64,000 bases of DNA from Vitreoscilla filiformis (lineage in GTDB: Bacteria > Pseudomonadota > Gammaproteobacteria > Burkholderiales > Burkholderiaceae_C). The notes below the pieces were generated by a model. That model did not search any database. It was not told the DNA's origin and saw only the letters and a program-made list of their open reading frames with translations. How positions within the stretch are numbered: position 1 is the first letter of the stretch; every line of letters begins with the position of its first letter. The stretch is from contig NZ_CP022423.1 of NCBI RefSeq assembly GCF_002222655.1, positions 2,480,001 to 2,544,000 of the forward strand, written 5' to 3'. The position numbers were made by a program, and so were the translations under genes. Below, in pieces: positions 1 to 8,168 of this stretch.

Positions 1-532
1 CGGTTTCGGGGTCGAGGTTGCCGGTGGGTTCGTCCGCCAGCAACAACGGCGGGCGATGCACCAAGGCCCGCGCAATCGCCACGCGCTGCAACTGGCCGCC
101 CGAGAGTTCGGCCGGCCAGCTTCCCGCCCGATCCGCCAGGCCGACGGCATCCAGCATCGCCATCACCCGCGCCGGCTCGGAGCGACCCAGCAGCATCAGG
201 GGCAAGGCGACGTTGTCCGCCACCGACAGATGGGGCAGCACATGGAACGCTTGGAACACAAAGCCCAGGCGTTCGCGCCGCAAGCGGGCTTGTTGGGGCT
301 CAGGCAAGCGCAACATGGGCTCGCCACCGAGCCACACTTCGCCGGCGCTGGCGCTGTCCAAACCGGCGATGCAATTGAGCAGCGTGGATTTGCCGACGCC
401 CGATTCCCCCGTGAGCGCCACGCATTCACCGGCTTCAACGCTGAAATCGACGCCGGCCAGCACGTCGCGTTCGCCGTAGCGCTTGCGAAGGCCGACGACG
501 TGGAGAAGGGGTCGAGTCGGCTGCATGCGCAT
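1..532 (-). CDS. ABC transporter ATP-binding protein, LolD/MacB/FtsE type (3' end cut by window edge)
   Basis: This is the nucleotide-binding subunit of an ABC transporter, expected to power an inner-membrane permease by ATP hydrolysis. The visible part begins [20 protein letters not shown]. It shows a Walker A (GESGVGKST, residues 42-50), a Q-loop segment ([13 protein letters not shown]), the signature [15 protein letters not shown] and a Walker B with the following motif [12 protein letters not shown]. That last form is typical of the LolD/MacB/FtsE/YbbA family. The start at 532 is the first ATG after the purN stop, with a second in-frame ATG two codons later. The gene runs off the left edge, so its permease partner is not seen and the substrate is unknown. 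It lies 4 bp downstream of purN on the same strand. Confidence 0.9.
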   Translation of the reverse strand, partial: MRMQPTRPLLHVVGLRKRYGERDVLAGVDFSVEAGECVALTGESGVGKSTLLNCIAGLDSASAGEVWLGGEPMLRLPEPQQARLRRERLGFVFQAFHVLPHLSVADNVALPLMLLGRSEPARVMAMLDAVGLADRAGSWPAELSGGQLQRVAIARALVHRPPLLLADEPTGNLDPET

Positions 533-536
533 CACC

Positions 537-1175
537 TCACATGGGGGCCAAGAGCCACTGTGCCTCACCGGCCTGGTGCGTCACCCGCCCGTCGGCACCG
601 ATCCGCAACTGGCCCTCGACGAACCAGCGCACCGAACGCGGGTAAATGACGTGCTCTTGCCGCAGCACGCGTGCGGCCAGGGCGTCTTCATCGTCATCGG
701 GCCACACCGGCACCACGGCCTGCATGACGATCGGGCCATGATCCAGCGCCGGCGTGACGAAATGCACGGTGGCACCCGCCACTTTGCAGCCCATGTCGAT
801 GGCGCGCTGGTGCGTGTGCAAACCCCCGAAAGACGGCAGCAGCGATGGGTGAATGTTGAGCAAGCGCCCGTCGTAGTGGCGCACAAACCCTTCGGTGAGG
901 ATGCGCATGAACCCAGCCAACACCACCAGATCGGGTGCATAAGCGTCGATGCACTGCGCCAGCGCGGCATCGAATGCGGCCCGGTCGGCAAACGCTTTGT
1001 GATCCAGCGCCTGCGTGGCAATGCCTCGTTCGGTGGCCCAGGCCAGCCCCGAGGCATCGGCCCGGTTGCTGATCACAGCGACCACGTTGGCAGGCCAGCC
1101 CTCGGCCCCGCAGCGCTCCACGATGGCCTGCATGTTGCTGCCCCGGCCAGAAATCAGGATGACGATTCGCTTCAT
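537..1175 (-). CDS. purN: phosphoribosylglycinamide formyltransferase PurN
   Basis: PurN transfers a formyl group from 10-formyl-tetrahydrofolate to GAR in de novo purine synthesis (cytosol). The protein starts MKRIVILISGRGSNMQAIV, the usual PurN N-terminus with the phosphate-binding SGRGSN loop. It contains the conserved LAGFMRILTEGFV and NIHPSLLPSF segments (formyltransferase active site with the Asn-His pair) and an HFVTPALDHGPIV segment. At 212 aa it has the family length. The reading frame stays open far upstream, but homology begins exactly at the ATG at 1175, so the long extension is antisense to the EamA gene and not coding. The ABC ATPase gene follows on the same strand after 4 bp. 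Confidence 0.95.
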   Translation of the reverse strand: MKRIVILISGRGSNMQAIVERCGAEGWPANVVAVISNRADASGLAWATERGIATQALDHKAFADRAAFDAALAQCIDAYAPDLVVLAGFMRILTEGFVRHYDGRLLNIHPSLLPSFGGLHTHQRAIDMGCKVAGATVHFVTPALDHGPIVMQAVVPVWPDDDEDALAARVLRQEHVIYPRSVRWFVEGQLRIGADGRVTHQAGEAQWLLAPM

Positions 1176-1247
1176 GAGGCGCGAGAGTGTACGCGCCGCC
1201 CTGGGCCACAATCGCGGGCCCTGTGACTCACCCTGTGATGTGTTTGG

Positions 1248-2132
1248 ATGTCTGCCCCGTTGTTGATGCTGGCCTCGTCGTTTTTGTTCGCCACCATGGG
1301 GGTGTGCGTCAAGCTGGCAGCCGAGCAGTATGGGGCCGGTGAAATTGTGTTTTATCGCGGCTTGGTCGGCTTGCTGTTCATCGGTGCGCTCACCCGCTGG
1401 CGCGGCGGCGATCTGCGCACCCAGATCCCAATGCTGCATGTGCGCCGCAGTGTCTCGGGCGTCGGTGCGCTGACGCTGTGGTTTTACGCCATCGGCCACC
1501 TGCCGCTGGCCACCTCGATCACGCTCAACTACATGTCCTCGGTGTGGATGGCGCTGTTCTTGATGGTCAGCGCTGTGGTGCTGGGTTCGGCCCGCGTCGA
1601 TGCGCGCTTGGTCGGCACGGTGCTGGCGGGTTTCGTCGGCGTCACCCTGGTGTTGCGGCCTTCGTTCGAGCAAGACCAGTGGCTGGGTGCGCTGTCCGGG
1701 TTGTTGTCGGGGGTGCTGTCGGCGGTGGCTTACCTGCAAGTCACCGCGCTGGGGCGTGCGGGTGAGCCGGAATACCGCGTGGTGTTTTATTTTTCGCTCG
1801 GCGGCACCGTGGCCGGACTGCTGCTGGCCCTGCTGAGTGGCGGTTTGCACGCCCACACGTGGAGCGGCGCCGGGTTGCTGCTGGCCACCGGCTTGCTCGC
1901 CACCCTGGCGCAAATGTTGATGACCCGGGCGTATGCCATTGGCCGCGCCCTGGCCAATGCGAGTTTGCAATACCTCGGCATCGTCTACTCCTTTGTGTAT
2001 GGCGTGCTCATCTTTGATGAAAGCGTCACCGGGTCGGCGATCCTGGGCATGGTCATGATTGTGTTGGCGGGCATCACCGCCACGCTGTTGCGTGCGCCCT
2101 CGCGCAGCACGCCCCCTTCCACCGACCCTTGA
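1248..2132 (+). CDS. EamA/DMT-family membrane transporter
   Basis: This 294-aa integral membrane protein belongs to the drug/metabolite transporter superfamily (two EamA repeats, about ten transmembrane helices). The N-terminal half begins MSAPLLMLASSFLFATMGV and carries the family-typical segment FYRGLVGLLFIGAL. The second half has a matching repeat (ATGLLATLAQMLMTRAYAIG, then LQYLGIVYSFVYGVLIFDE). The ATG at 1248 is the first start in frame and lies 72 bp from the divergent purN start. It is followed directly by the sulfurtransferase gene, so the two are probably co-transcribed. The substrate cannot be inferred from sequence; metabolite or amino-acid export is common in the family. Confidence 0.88.
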   Translation: MSAPLLMLASSFLFATMGVCVKLAAEQYGAGEIVFYRGLVGLLFIGALTRWRGGDLRTQIPMLHVRRSVSGVGALTLWFYAIGHLPLATSITLNYMSSVWMALFLMVSAVVLGSARVDARLVGTVLAGFVGVTLVLRPSFEQDQWLGALSGLLSGVLSAVAYLQVTALGRAGEPEYRVVFYFSLGGTVAGLLLALLSGGLHAHTWSGAGLLLATGLLATLAQMLMTRAYAIGRALANASLQYLGIVYSFVYGVLIFDESVTGSAILGMVMIVLAGITATLLRAPSRSTPPSTDP

Positions 2133-2143
2133 ACCGCTCCGCC

Positions 2144-2995
2144 ATGCTGCCTTCAACCCTGATCCGCGCCGATGCGCTCCAAACCCTGTTGGCCAACGGC
2201 CTGCAACCCGTAATCCTGGATTGCAGTTTCGATTTGATGGACACCCAAGCCGGTGCCCGTGCCTACGCCCAGCGCCACCTGCCGGGGGCGTTGTATGCCG
2301 ATTTGGAGCGCGCCCTGTCCGGGCCGAAGTCACCACGTGGCTCGATTGAGGGCGGGCGCCACCCGCTGCCAACACGCGAAGCGTTTGCCGCCCAGGCCGG
2401 CGCCTGGGGCATCACCCCGACCACGCCCGTGGTGGTCTACGACGCGCAAGGGGGCATGTACGCTGCACGCGCCTGGTGGCTGCTGCGCTGGATGGGCCAC
2501 CGCACGGTGGCGGTCCTGGACGGTGGCTTGCCCGCTTGGCAAACCGCCGGCGGCCCCGTGACCGACGTGGTGGAAACCCCCTGCCCTGCCGCCCCCTACC
2601 CGCTCGGTGAACGGACGCAGCCGACGCTGTCCGCCGACGCTTTGCTCGCCAGCTTGGGCCAAGTCACGGTGGTGGATGCGCGTGCGCCGGAGCGTTTCCG
2701 AGGCGACAGCGAGCCCTTGGACAGCCGCGCCGGCCACATCCCCGGCGCCCACAACCGTTTCTTCAAAGACAACCTCGGCGCCGACGGCTGTTTCCTCGCC
2801 CCGGACGCGCTGCGCACCCGCTTTGCCAGCCTGGGCGTGGTGCCAGCGCTGATCGTGCATCAATGCGGTTCGGGCGTAACGGCTTGCCACAACCTGCTGG
2901 CCATGGAACATGCGGGATTGGGTGGGGCGTCGTTGTATCCTGGATCGTGGAGTGAGTGGTCGGCTGATCCGAGCCGCCCGGTAGCCCAAGGTTAA
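2144..2995 (+). CDS. sseA: 3-mercaptopyruvate/thiosulfate sulfurtransferase (tandem rhodanese)
   Basis: This two-domain rhodanese transfers sulfane sulfur through an active-site cysteine persulfide. An inactive N-terminal rhodanese domain (about residues 1-135) precedes a catalytic C-terminal domain. The active loop reads HQCGSGVTACHN, and the CGSGVTA form is typical of 3-mercaptopyruvate sulfurtransferases, where rhodanese proper has a basic loop. Other family marks are RHLPGALYADLE near the start, GGRHPLP, and RFRGDSEPLDSRAGHIPGAHN. From the ATG at 2144 the protein is 283 aa, the usual size. A TTG at 2129 overlapping the EamA stop would add five residues. Substrate preference cannot be settled from the loop alone. 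Confidence 0.9.
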   Translation: MLPSTLIRADALQTLLANGLQPVILDCSFDLMDTQAGARAYAQRHLPGALYADLERALSGPKSPRGSIEGGRHPLPTREAFAAQAGAWGITPTTPVVVYDAQGGMYAARAWWLLRWMGHRTVAVLDGGLPAWQTAGGPVTDVVETPCPAAPYPLGERTQPTLSADALLASLGQVTVVDARAPERFRGDSEPLDSRAGHIPGAHNRFFKDNLGADGCFLAPDALRTRFASLGVVPALIVHQCGSGVTACHNLLAMEHAGLGGASLYPGSWSEWSADPSRPVAQG

Positions 2996-3037
2996 ACCCT
3001 GACAAGCTGACGGCTTCTTGACATCCCGCCACCTCCC

Positions 3038-3051
3038 TTGATGATCATCAA
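3038..3051. promoter_or_regulatory. FNR/ANR box upstream of the universal stress gene
   Basis: The sequence TTGAT-GATC-ATCAA matches the Crp/Fnr-family oxygen-regulator consensus TTGAT-N4-ATCAA exactly. It lies inside a perfect 16-bp palindrome (3037-3052). Its centre is about 82 bp before the usp ATG. A class II promoter from this box would place the -10 near 3075-3080, where GACACT is found, and the transcript start near 3086. Anaerobic control by Fnr/Anr is known for several UspA-family genes. Binding here is inferred. Confidence 0.75.
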
Positions 3052-3126
3052 GGCTGTCAGCCCCGGCCCGGATCGACACTGTGACCGTTGGGCTGTTGGA
3101 TCACAGCCCCTCAGACTGGAGTGAAC

Positions 3127-3561
3127 ATGTATCGCAACATCCTCGTCCCCACCGACGGCTCGGACATCACCCGCCACGCCATCGACACGGCCATCAACCT
3201 GGCCAAGGTCGTGGGCGCCAAGCTGACGGTGATCAGCGTCAAGGAGCCTTTCCCCTACAGTGCCATTTCGGAAATGCAGCCGGTGCCGCCGCAAGAGTTT
3301 TTTGATGCTCAAGAGCGTCTCGCAACGGCACGGGTTCAAGTGGCTTCCGAAGCGGCGGTGGCCGCTGGCGTCGAATGCTTGCCGCTGACGGTCGAAGCGG
3401 CCCATCCTTGGGAAGCCATCACCGATACCGCCAAAGAGCAAGGCTGCGACCTGATCGTCATGGCGTCGCATGGCCGTCGTGGCGTGAGCGCCCTGTTGTT
3501 GGGCAGCGAAACCCAGAAGGTGCTGACGCACTGCAACACCCCGGTGCTGGTCGTGAAGTGA
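3127..3561 (+). CDS. universal stress protein, UspA family
   Basis: This 144-aa cytosolic UspA-domain protein starts MYRNILVPTDGSDITRHAI. Its C-terminal ATP-binding signature (HGRRGVSALLLGSETQKVL, ending in PVLVVK) fits the G-2x-G-9x-G-S pattern of the ATP-binding subclass. The start at 3127 is chosen because a GGAG ribosome-binding site lies just upstream and homology begins there; an in-frame ATG at 3088 would add 13 unrelated residues. A perfect FNR box lies upstream and an intrinsic terminator follows, so this is a single-gene transcript probably induced when oxygen falls. Such proteins help survival under stress or anaerobiosis, but the molecular role is not defined by sequence. Confidence 0.93.
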   Translation: MYRNILVPTDGSDITRHAIDTAINLAKVVGAKLTVISVKEPFPYSAISEMQPVPPQEFFDAQERLATARVQVASEAAVAAGVECLPLTVEAAHPWEAITDTAKEQGCDLIVMASHGRRGVSALLLGSETQKVLTHCNTPVLVVK

Positions 3562-3587
3562 GGGTTCGGCGCTTTTGGGCTTGAACG

Positions 3588-3612
3588 AAACCGCGCATTG
3601 CGCGGTTTTTTT
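3588..3612 (+). terminator. intrinsic terminator of the usp gene
   Basis: A 9-bp perfect stem (AAACCGCGC / GCGCGGTTT) with a 3-nt loop is followed by a run of T. It begins 27 bp after the usp stop codon. Confidence 0.9.
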
Positions 3613-3650
3613 GTGCCAACAGAACGGAAACATGCAGAATCAAACTAACG

Positions 3651-3679
3651 TTGACTTGGTGATTTTTTGTGCTGACAAT
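3651..3679 (+). promoter_or_regulatory. sigma-70 type promoter for brnTA
   Basis: A TTGACT -35 (3651-3656) and a GACAAT -10 (3674-3679) are separated by 17 bp. The predicted transcript start (about 3685-3687) falls on the A of the brnT ATG at 3687, so the message may be leaderless. The BrnA operator would be expected to overlap this site. This is motif inference only. Confidence 0.5.
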
Positions 3680-3686
3680 AAATCGA

Positions 3687-3962
3687 ATGCAAGTCTCGTT
3701 TGATTCGGCTAAAAGCGACCGCAACGTGGCAGAGCGTAGACTCCCTTTCAACCTGGTTGAGCAGCTTGACTGGCAGAGCGCCATCCTCGAAGAGGATCTC
3801 CGCAAAGACTATGGGGAGCGCCGCTTCCGGGTGTTGGGCTTCATTGGCTCAAGGCTGCATGCTGTTGTGTTCACGCCAAGAGCGGGCAAGGTGCATGTCA
3901 TCAGCCTGCGCAAGGCTAACTCCAGAGAGGTCAAGCACTATGAACAAGCGCACCAACCCTGA
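3687..3962 (+). CDS. brnT: BrnT family toxin
   Basis: BrnT toxins are small RelE-fold ribonucleases that block translation and are neutralised by BrnA. The 91-aa product aligns to the family from its first residue (MQVSFDSAKSDRNVAERRLPF) and keeps the signature core ERRFRVLGFIGSRLHAVVFT followed by HVISLRKANSREVKHYE. A GTG at 3669 in the same frame would add six residues but lies before the predicted -10 element, so the ATG is preferred. No Shine-Dalgarno motif precedes it. The antitoxin gene overlaps its 3' end, giving the usual toxin-first BrnTA order. Confidence 0.88.
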   Translation: MQVSFDSAKSDRNVAERRLPFNLVEQLDWQSAILEEDLRKDYGERRFRVLGFIGSRLHAVVFTPRAGKVHVISLRKANSREVKHYEQAHQP

Positions 3963-4242
3963 AATGCTCGACGACGAAAACCCGGAATGGATCGCCCAAG
4001 ACGTCGCCCGCGCTCGCCCGGCCCATGAAGTACTACCGGGCTTGTTCGGCCCTGAGGTCGCACAAGCCATGCTCAAACCGCGTGGACGCCCTAAAACCAC
4101 CTCACCCAAAGAGCGGATGACTCTGCGACTTGACGCAGACGTGTTGGCTCGCTGGCGCGCCAGTGGAAAAGGTTGGCAGACCCGAGCCGCTCAAGCCCTG
4201 ACACAAGCAGCACCTGACATGGCGAGCCTGAATAAGCTCTGA
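3940..4242 (+). CDS. brnA: BrnA family antitoxin
   Basis: This 100-aa protein starts MNKRTNPEMLDDENPEWI and ends in a ribbon-helix-helix-like DNA-binding region (KERMTLRLDADVLARWRASGKGWQTR), the BrnA signature. BrnA binds BrnT and, alone or in complex, represses the shared promoter. The ATG at 3940 overlaps the last 23 bp of brnT in another frame, as expected for translational coupling of the pair. Confidence 0.88.
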   Translation: MNKRTNPEMLDDENPEWIAQDVARARPAHEVLPGLFGPEVAQAMLKPRGRPKTTSPKERMTLRLDADVLARWRASGKGWQTRAAQALTQAAPDMASLNKL

Positions 4243-4304
4243 GCCACAAACGCGCCAAGAATCGGCGCGCAGCCTCCAAAGGCGATGTAATTGCCAGAAA
4301 CGCC

Positions 4305-4325
4305 AACGGCCCGTGAAGGGCCGTT
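4305..4325. terminator. inverted repeat between brnA and tRNA-His
   Basis: The arms AACGGCCC and GGGCCGTT enclose a 5-nt loop. The repeat lies 62 bp after the brnA stop and just beyond the 3' end of tRNA-His, between convergent units. Neither side carries a good T run, so its role as a terminator is uncertain. Confidence 0.4.
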
Positions 4326-4342
4326 AGATCAAGAACTTGCGG

Positions 4343-4419
4343 TGGGGTGGCTGATGGGACTCGAACCCACGACAACCAGAATCACAATCTGGGACTCTAC
4401 CAACTGAGCTACAGCCACC
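4343..4419 (-). tRNA. tRNA-His (anticodon GTG)
   Basis: The minus strand folds as a full cloverleaf: acceptor GTGGCTG/CAGCCAC, the D-arm GCTCAGTTGG, anticodon GTG at 4385-4383 and a T-arm with GGTTCGAGTCC. The extra 5' G opposite C73 is the histidine identity pair. The 3' CCA is encoded. It lies 52 bp downstream of the ppiD stop on the same strand. Confidence 0.95.
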
Positions 4420-4471
4420 GCCGAAGCAGAAGTGCATTATAGGCTGAACTTTTTCAGCCTGTCTAGTGTTT

Positions 4472-6397
4472 TTAGTTGTTCTTTTCTTCTTTTTGGCCTG
4501 CCAGCTTCGCCAGGTCGGCAGTGCTGTGCTGCGTCACCTTGAAGCGGCGCTTCAGGCTGGCGTAGTAAGCCTCGGTTTCGGCCTCGGCCCAAGCGCGGCT
4601 GACGATGGGACGGGCACGCGCCATGTCCGCATCGCCCGCTTGGCGCGGCACGCGCTGAATCACCTTGAGCACGGCATAACCTTGGTTGGCCCCCATGTCC
4701 GCACCCACAGCCACGGCGCCCTTGGACAGATCGGCACGCAGCACCGCATCCGTCACCGTGGGCGGCAAGGCTGGGTCGGCTTGCACACGCGTCACCATCC
4801 CCGATTGGGGCAGGTTCTCCGCCACATTCGCCTTCAGGCTGGCCAAACGCTGCTGGCCCTCTTTGGCCGCCAACGCTGCGGCTTGTTCAGCCCGCACCAG
4901 CTCCATCACCTGCGCTTTAACCTCGGCCAGCGCCCGCACACGCTCCGGACGGTGCGCCACCACCCGGGCAGCCACCATCTGATTCGGCCCCACTTCCACG
5001 GCCTCGGTGTTGCGCTTGTTGCGCACGGTGTCCGCAGCGAACACGGCTTCCAGCAGTTTGGCAGAAGCCAATGCGCCCTTGGTATCCGCCGCTGGGGTGC
5101 GATGCACGGTGGCGGTGCGACGCTCCAGCTTCAGCTTGTCCACCACGGGTTGCAGGCTGTCCGACTGCTCGTAAACCATGTTGCTGAACTGCTCGGCCGC
5201 CTCAGCGTAACGGCGCTGCGCCACTTGGCGGCCCACTTCTTTGGCCAATTCTTCCTTCACAGCGTCGAACGACTTGCGCTCGCCCCCGCGTGCCGCCACC
5301 AATTGGATGATGTGGTAGCCGAACTCGGTGCTCACGAGGTTGCTGATTTCGCCCGGCTTCATGGCAAACACAGCCTCGTCGAATGGCTTGGTCATCGCGC
5401 CCCGACCAAAAAAGTCCAGATCGCCGCCCCGGCTCGCGGAGCCCGGATCCTGCGAGTGCTTGCGTGCCACATCGCCAAACGACGCCGGGTTTTTGCGCAC
5501 CTCGGCCAGCAAGGCTTCGGCTTGGGCCTTGGCTTTGTCACGGTCGGCAGCGGGCGCGTCCTTGGGCACGCTGATGAGGATGTGGTTGGCGCGACGCTCC
5601 TCGGCCACGGTGTAGCGGCTGAGGTTTTGCTCGTAATACTTGCGCAGCTCGTCCTCGCTCACCGGGTTTTGGCGGGCCAGAGCGTCCAGGTCAAGCTGCA
5701 CCCATTCGATGTCCGCCTCCTCGGTGCTGCGGAAACGCTCAGCGTGTTTCTGGTGGTAGGCCGCGAGATCGGCTTCTGTGGGCGATACCTTGTCCAGGTA
5801 GTCTTCGGCCAAGAACAGTTGCCATTGGGCGTCGCGCTGCTCCAGCAAAGCGTCCAGGGCTTGCTGTTGGATGCGCTGACCCAGCACCGTCGTCGTGCCC
5901 ACGGCCATCAGCACTTGGCGCAGGGTGAATTCCTGCCGCAGCTCTTGCGCGAAACCTTCGGAGGTCATGCCGCGTGCCGCCAAAATTTCCTTGTTGACCG
6001 AGCCATCCGGGTTGCGCAACGCCGCAAACTGCGGATCGGCACGGAACAGCCGGGCCAACCGATCGTCACTCACGCCCAAGTGATCGCGGAACGCCGTGGC
6101 CGCCAGCACGCGCTCGCGCACCAAGCCTTCCAGGGTGTCATGGCGCAGCTCGGGCGAATCGGCGAGTTTCAGGTCGAGGTTGGGCATTTGGCGCCGCGCC
6201 ATCTCGATTTGCTGGCGGTGCGCCGTCTCCAACTCCGCCAGCTTGATCGGCTGGCCATCAACGTCAGCGACGGTTTTCGCCTCGTTGTCACGCATGCTGG
6301 TGTAACCCTGCACGCCGAAGAACACGAACGACGGGAAGATCAGCAGCACCAACAGGCCTTGGAACAGGCGGGTATGGGCGCGGACGAAATCAAACAT
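4472..6397 (-). CDS. ppiD: PpiD-like periplasmic peptidyl-prolyl isomerase/chaperone (SurA_N plus parvulin)
   Basis: PpiD is a membrane-anchored periplasmic folding factor that works near the SecYEG exit. The 641-aa protein starts MFDFVRAHTRLFQGLLVLLI, a short cytosolic stretch followed by one transmembrane anchor (about residues 12-31). A SurA-N-like chaperone region follows, then a parvulin domain with ANHILISVPKD, DPGSASRGGDLDFFGRG, FDEAVFAMKPGEIS and FGYHIIQL, and a C-terminal chaperone arm. Length fits the family. It lies between tRNA-Val and tRNA-His on the same strand. Confidence 0.93.
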   Translation of the reverse strand: MFDFVRAHTRLFQGLLVLLIFPSFVFFGVQGYTSMRDNEAKTVADVDGQPIKLAELETAHRQQIEMARRQMPNLDLKLADSPELRHDTLEGLVRERVLAATAFRDHLGVSDDRLARLFRADPQFAALRNPDGSVNKEILAARGMTSEGFAQELRQEFTLRQVLMAVGTTTVLGQRIQQQALDALLEQRDAQWQLFLAEDYLDKVSPTEADLAAYHQKHAERFRSTEEADIEWVQLDLDALARQNPVSEDELRKYYEQNLSRYTVAEERRANHILISVPKDAPAADRDKAKAQAEALLAEVRKNPASFGDVARKHSQDPGSASRGGDLDFFGRGAMTKPFDEAVFAMKPGEISNLVSTEFGYHIIQLVAARGGERKSFDAVKEELAKEVGRQVAQRRYAEAAEQFSNMVYEQSDSLQPVVDKLKLERRTATVHRTPAADTKGALASAKLLEAVFAADTVRNKRNTEAVEVGPNQMVAARVVAHRPERVRALAEVKAQVMELVRAEQAAALAAKEGQQRLASLKANVAENLPQSGMVTRVQADPALPPTVTDAVLRADLSKGAVAVGADMGANQGYAVLKVIQRVPRQAGDADMARARPIVSRAWAEAETEAYYASLKRRFKVTQHSTADLAKLAGQKEEKNN

Positions 6398-6525
6398 GGA
6401 GGATCTCAGCCAGGAGAAAGAAAAACGGGCGCCAGAAACGACAAAGGCGAACCGGGGTTCGCCTTGCTTTCGGAAGCAGCCTCACGCCGCTGGGGATTCT
6501 ATCGGTGCCACTGGAGGGGCAGCGG

Positions 6526-6601
6526 TGGTGGGTGCTGAGGGGCTCGAACCCCCGACCTACGCCTTGTAAGGGCGCCGCTCTACCAACTGAGCTAAGCACC
6601 C
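6526..6601 (-). tRNA. tRNA-Val (anticodon TAC)
   Basis: The minus strand gives a 76-nt cloverleaf with acceptor GGGTGCT/AGCACCC, D-arm GCTCAGTTGG, an anticodon stem GCGCC/GGCGT enclosing TAC, the T-arm GGGGGTTCGAGCCCC, discriminator A and an encoded CCA. It lies between the EamA gene and ppiD in what looks like one minus-strand run. Confidence 0.95.
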
Positions 6602-6648
6602 GCTGCACAACCTGCTCTCAACAGCAGAGCCCGAGATTATATACGAGA

Positions 6649-7527
6649 TCAGCGACTCCGCGCCACCAGCGCTACACCAGAAGCCACCAGCACGATGCCC
6701 GGCAACGCCCAGCCGCCTGGGGTTTCACCAAACAGCAGCCACGCCAACAACACGGTGCAAGGTGGCACCAAGTACATCAGACTGGCCACCTGCGTGGCCG
6801 CGCCGCGCTGGATCAACAAAAACAGCAGCGAGCTGGCCCCCAGCGTCAGAGCTCCCGCCGACCACGCCAAGGCGCCGATCATCTCCGGCACCCATTGCAC
6901 GGGTTCGGGCTCCAGCAGCGCCAGCGGGGCCGACACCAACAGCGCCGCGCTCAATTGCACAAAGCTGGCGGTGCGCACGTCTCCCCCCGGGGGCACAAAA
7001 TGTTTCTGGTACAGCGTGCCGCCGGTGATGCACAGCAGCGCCAAGATCGCCAGGGCCAGGTTGGTGGCGTGAACTTCCCCGCCGCCAAGTTTGTGCGCCA
7101 CGACCAGCGTCAACCCACCGAACCCCAACACCAGCCCCAGCCACTGCCGACCGCTGACATGGTGACTGCCCGACCACGCCACCCACATCCCCGTGAGCAA
7201 GGGCTGCAAGCCGACGATGATGGCCACCGTGCCCGCTCCCATGCCGAGTTTGACCGCCGCCCATACGCCGCCCAGGTAACCCGCGTGCATCAGCACGCCG
7301 GTCACCATGAGGTGCAGGGTGTGGCGTCGCGTCGGGGGCCAGGCGGGGCGGGCCCAGGCGATCCACGCACCAAACGCCAGCAGCGAGCACACGTAACGCA
7401 AGCTCAAAAAGGTCAAGGGCGGCGCATGCGGCATGCCGTAACGCGCCACGATGAAGCCCGTGCTCCAGATGAGCACAAAAGCCACGGGCGCCAGACGCGC
7501 CAAGCGCTGGTCGAAAGCGTCGGTCAA
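6649..7527 (-). CDS. EamA/DMT-family membrane transporter
   Basis: This 292-aa inner-membrane protein has two EamA repeats and about ten hydrophobic helices. It starts MTDAFDQRLARLAPVAFVLI and continues WSTGFIVARYGMPHAPPLTF, a form common in DMT exporters (YdcZ/RhaT-like broad group). The second repeat includes PEMIGALAWSAGALTLGAS and the ending VPPCTVLLAWLLFGETPGG. It lies 27 bp downstream of pgsA and is likely co-transcribed. It is only distantly similar to the EamA gene at 1248. The substrate is unknown. Confidence 0.88.
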   Translation of the reverse strand: MTDAFDQRLARLAPVAFVLIWSTGFIVARYGMPHAPPLTFLSLRYVCSLLAFGAWIAWARPAWPPTRRHTLHLMVTGVLMHAGYLGGVWAAVKLGMGAGTVAIIVGLQPLLTGMWVAWSGSHHVSGRQWLGLVLGFGGLTLVVAHKLGGGEVHATNLALAILALLCITGGTLYQKHFVPPGGDVRTASFVQLSAALLVSAPLALLEPEPVQWVPEMIGALAWSAGALTLGASSLLFLLIQRGAATQVASLMYLVPPCTVLLAWLLFGETPGGWALPGIVLVASGVALVARSR

Positions 7528-7554
7528 GGAAGTCTCGTGGAGGAAAGAGAAGGA

Positions 7555-8121
7555 TCAGCGCGCTTTGGCTCGGATCTCGGGCACGGCTTTTTGCAAGTAA
7601 TAGACCATCGACCAAATGGTGAGCACCGTCGCGACCCCGATGAGCACCGTGCCCCACAGCCGGGTGTCGATCAAACCGAACACCACGCCGTCGAACAGCA
7701 AAAAGGGAATGGCCACCATCTGCACCGTGGTTTTGAGCTTGCCCAGCATGTGAACGGCCACGCTGCGCGAGGCGCCGATTTGTGCCATCCACTCGCGCAG
7801 GGCAGAAATGGCGATCTCCCGGCCAATGATCACCAGGGCGATGAGGGCGTTCACCCGATTGAGTTGCACCAAGATGAGCAGGGAGGCGCAGACCAAAAAT
7901 TTGTCTGCCACCGGGTCGAGGAAGGCACCGAAGGCCGAGGTTTGGTTGAGTTTGCGCGCCAGGTAGCCATCCAGCCAATCGGTCACGCCGCAGGCCGCGA
8001 ACATGACCGTGGCGACCAAGTTACGGCTGGGCATGTCCCACGGCAGGTAGAACACGCCCGCGATGAGCGGGATGGCCACGATGCGGGCCCAGGTGAGCAG
8101 CGTGGGAACGGTCAGAAACAT
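7555..8121 (-). CDS. pgsA: CDP-diacylglycerol--glycerol-3-phosphate 3-phosphatidyltransferase
   Basis: PgsA makes phosphatidylglycerophosphate, the committed step to phosphatidylglycerol and cardiolipin, in the inner membrane. The 188-aa protein has the complete CDP-alcohol phosphotransferase motif D-G-x2-A-R-x8-G-x3-D-x3-D at residues 51-73 (D51, G52, A55, R56, G65, D69, D73). Several hydrophobic helices surround it. It starts MFLTVPTLLTWARIVAIPLI, the usual PgsA N-terminus. It follows uvrC by 47 bp, an order seen across proteobacteria. Confidence 0.96.
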   Translation of the reverse strand: MFLTVPTLLTWARIVAIPLIAGVFYLPWDMPSRNLVATVMFAACGVTDWLDGYLARKLNQTSAFGAFLDPVADKFLVCASLLILVQLNRVNALIALVIIGREIAISALREWMAQIGASRSVAVHMLGKLKTTVQMVAIPFLLFDGVVFGLIDTRLWGTVLIGVATVLTIWSMVYYLQKAVPEIRAKAR

Positions 8122-8168
8122 GGGGGGCGATTTTGCCCGCGATTACGCACCATCCTGTGACATCTGCC

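Noticed and set aside
537..2375. A 612-aa extended PurN
   Set aside because: Family similarity begins at the ATG at 1175; the upstream part is antisense to the EamA gene and low complexity.
4466..6538. 690-aa plus-strand open frame opposite ppiD
   Set aside because: It is antisense to a clear family member and has no recognisable domain; GC-rich wobble positions keep it open.
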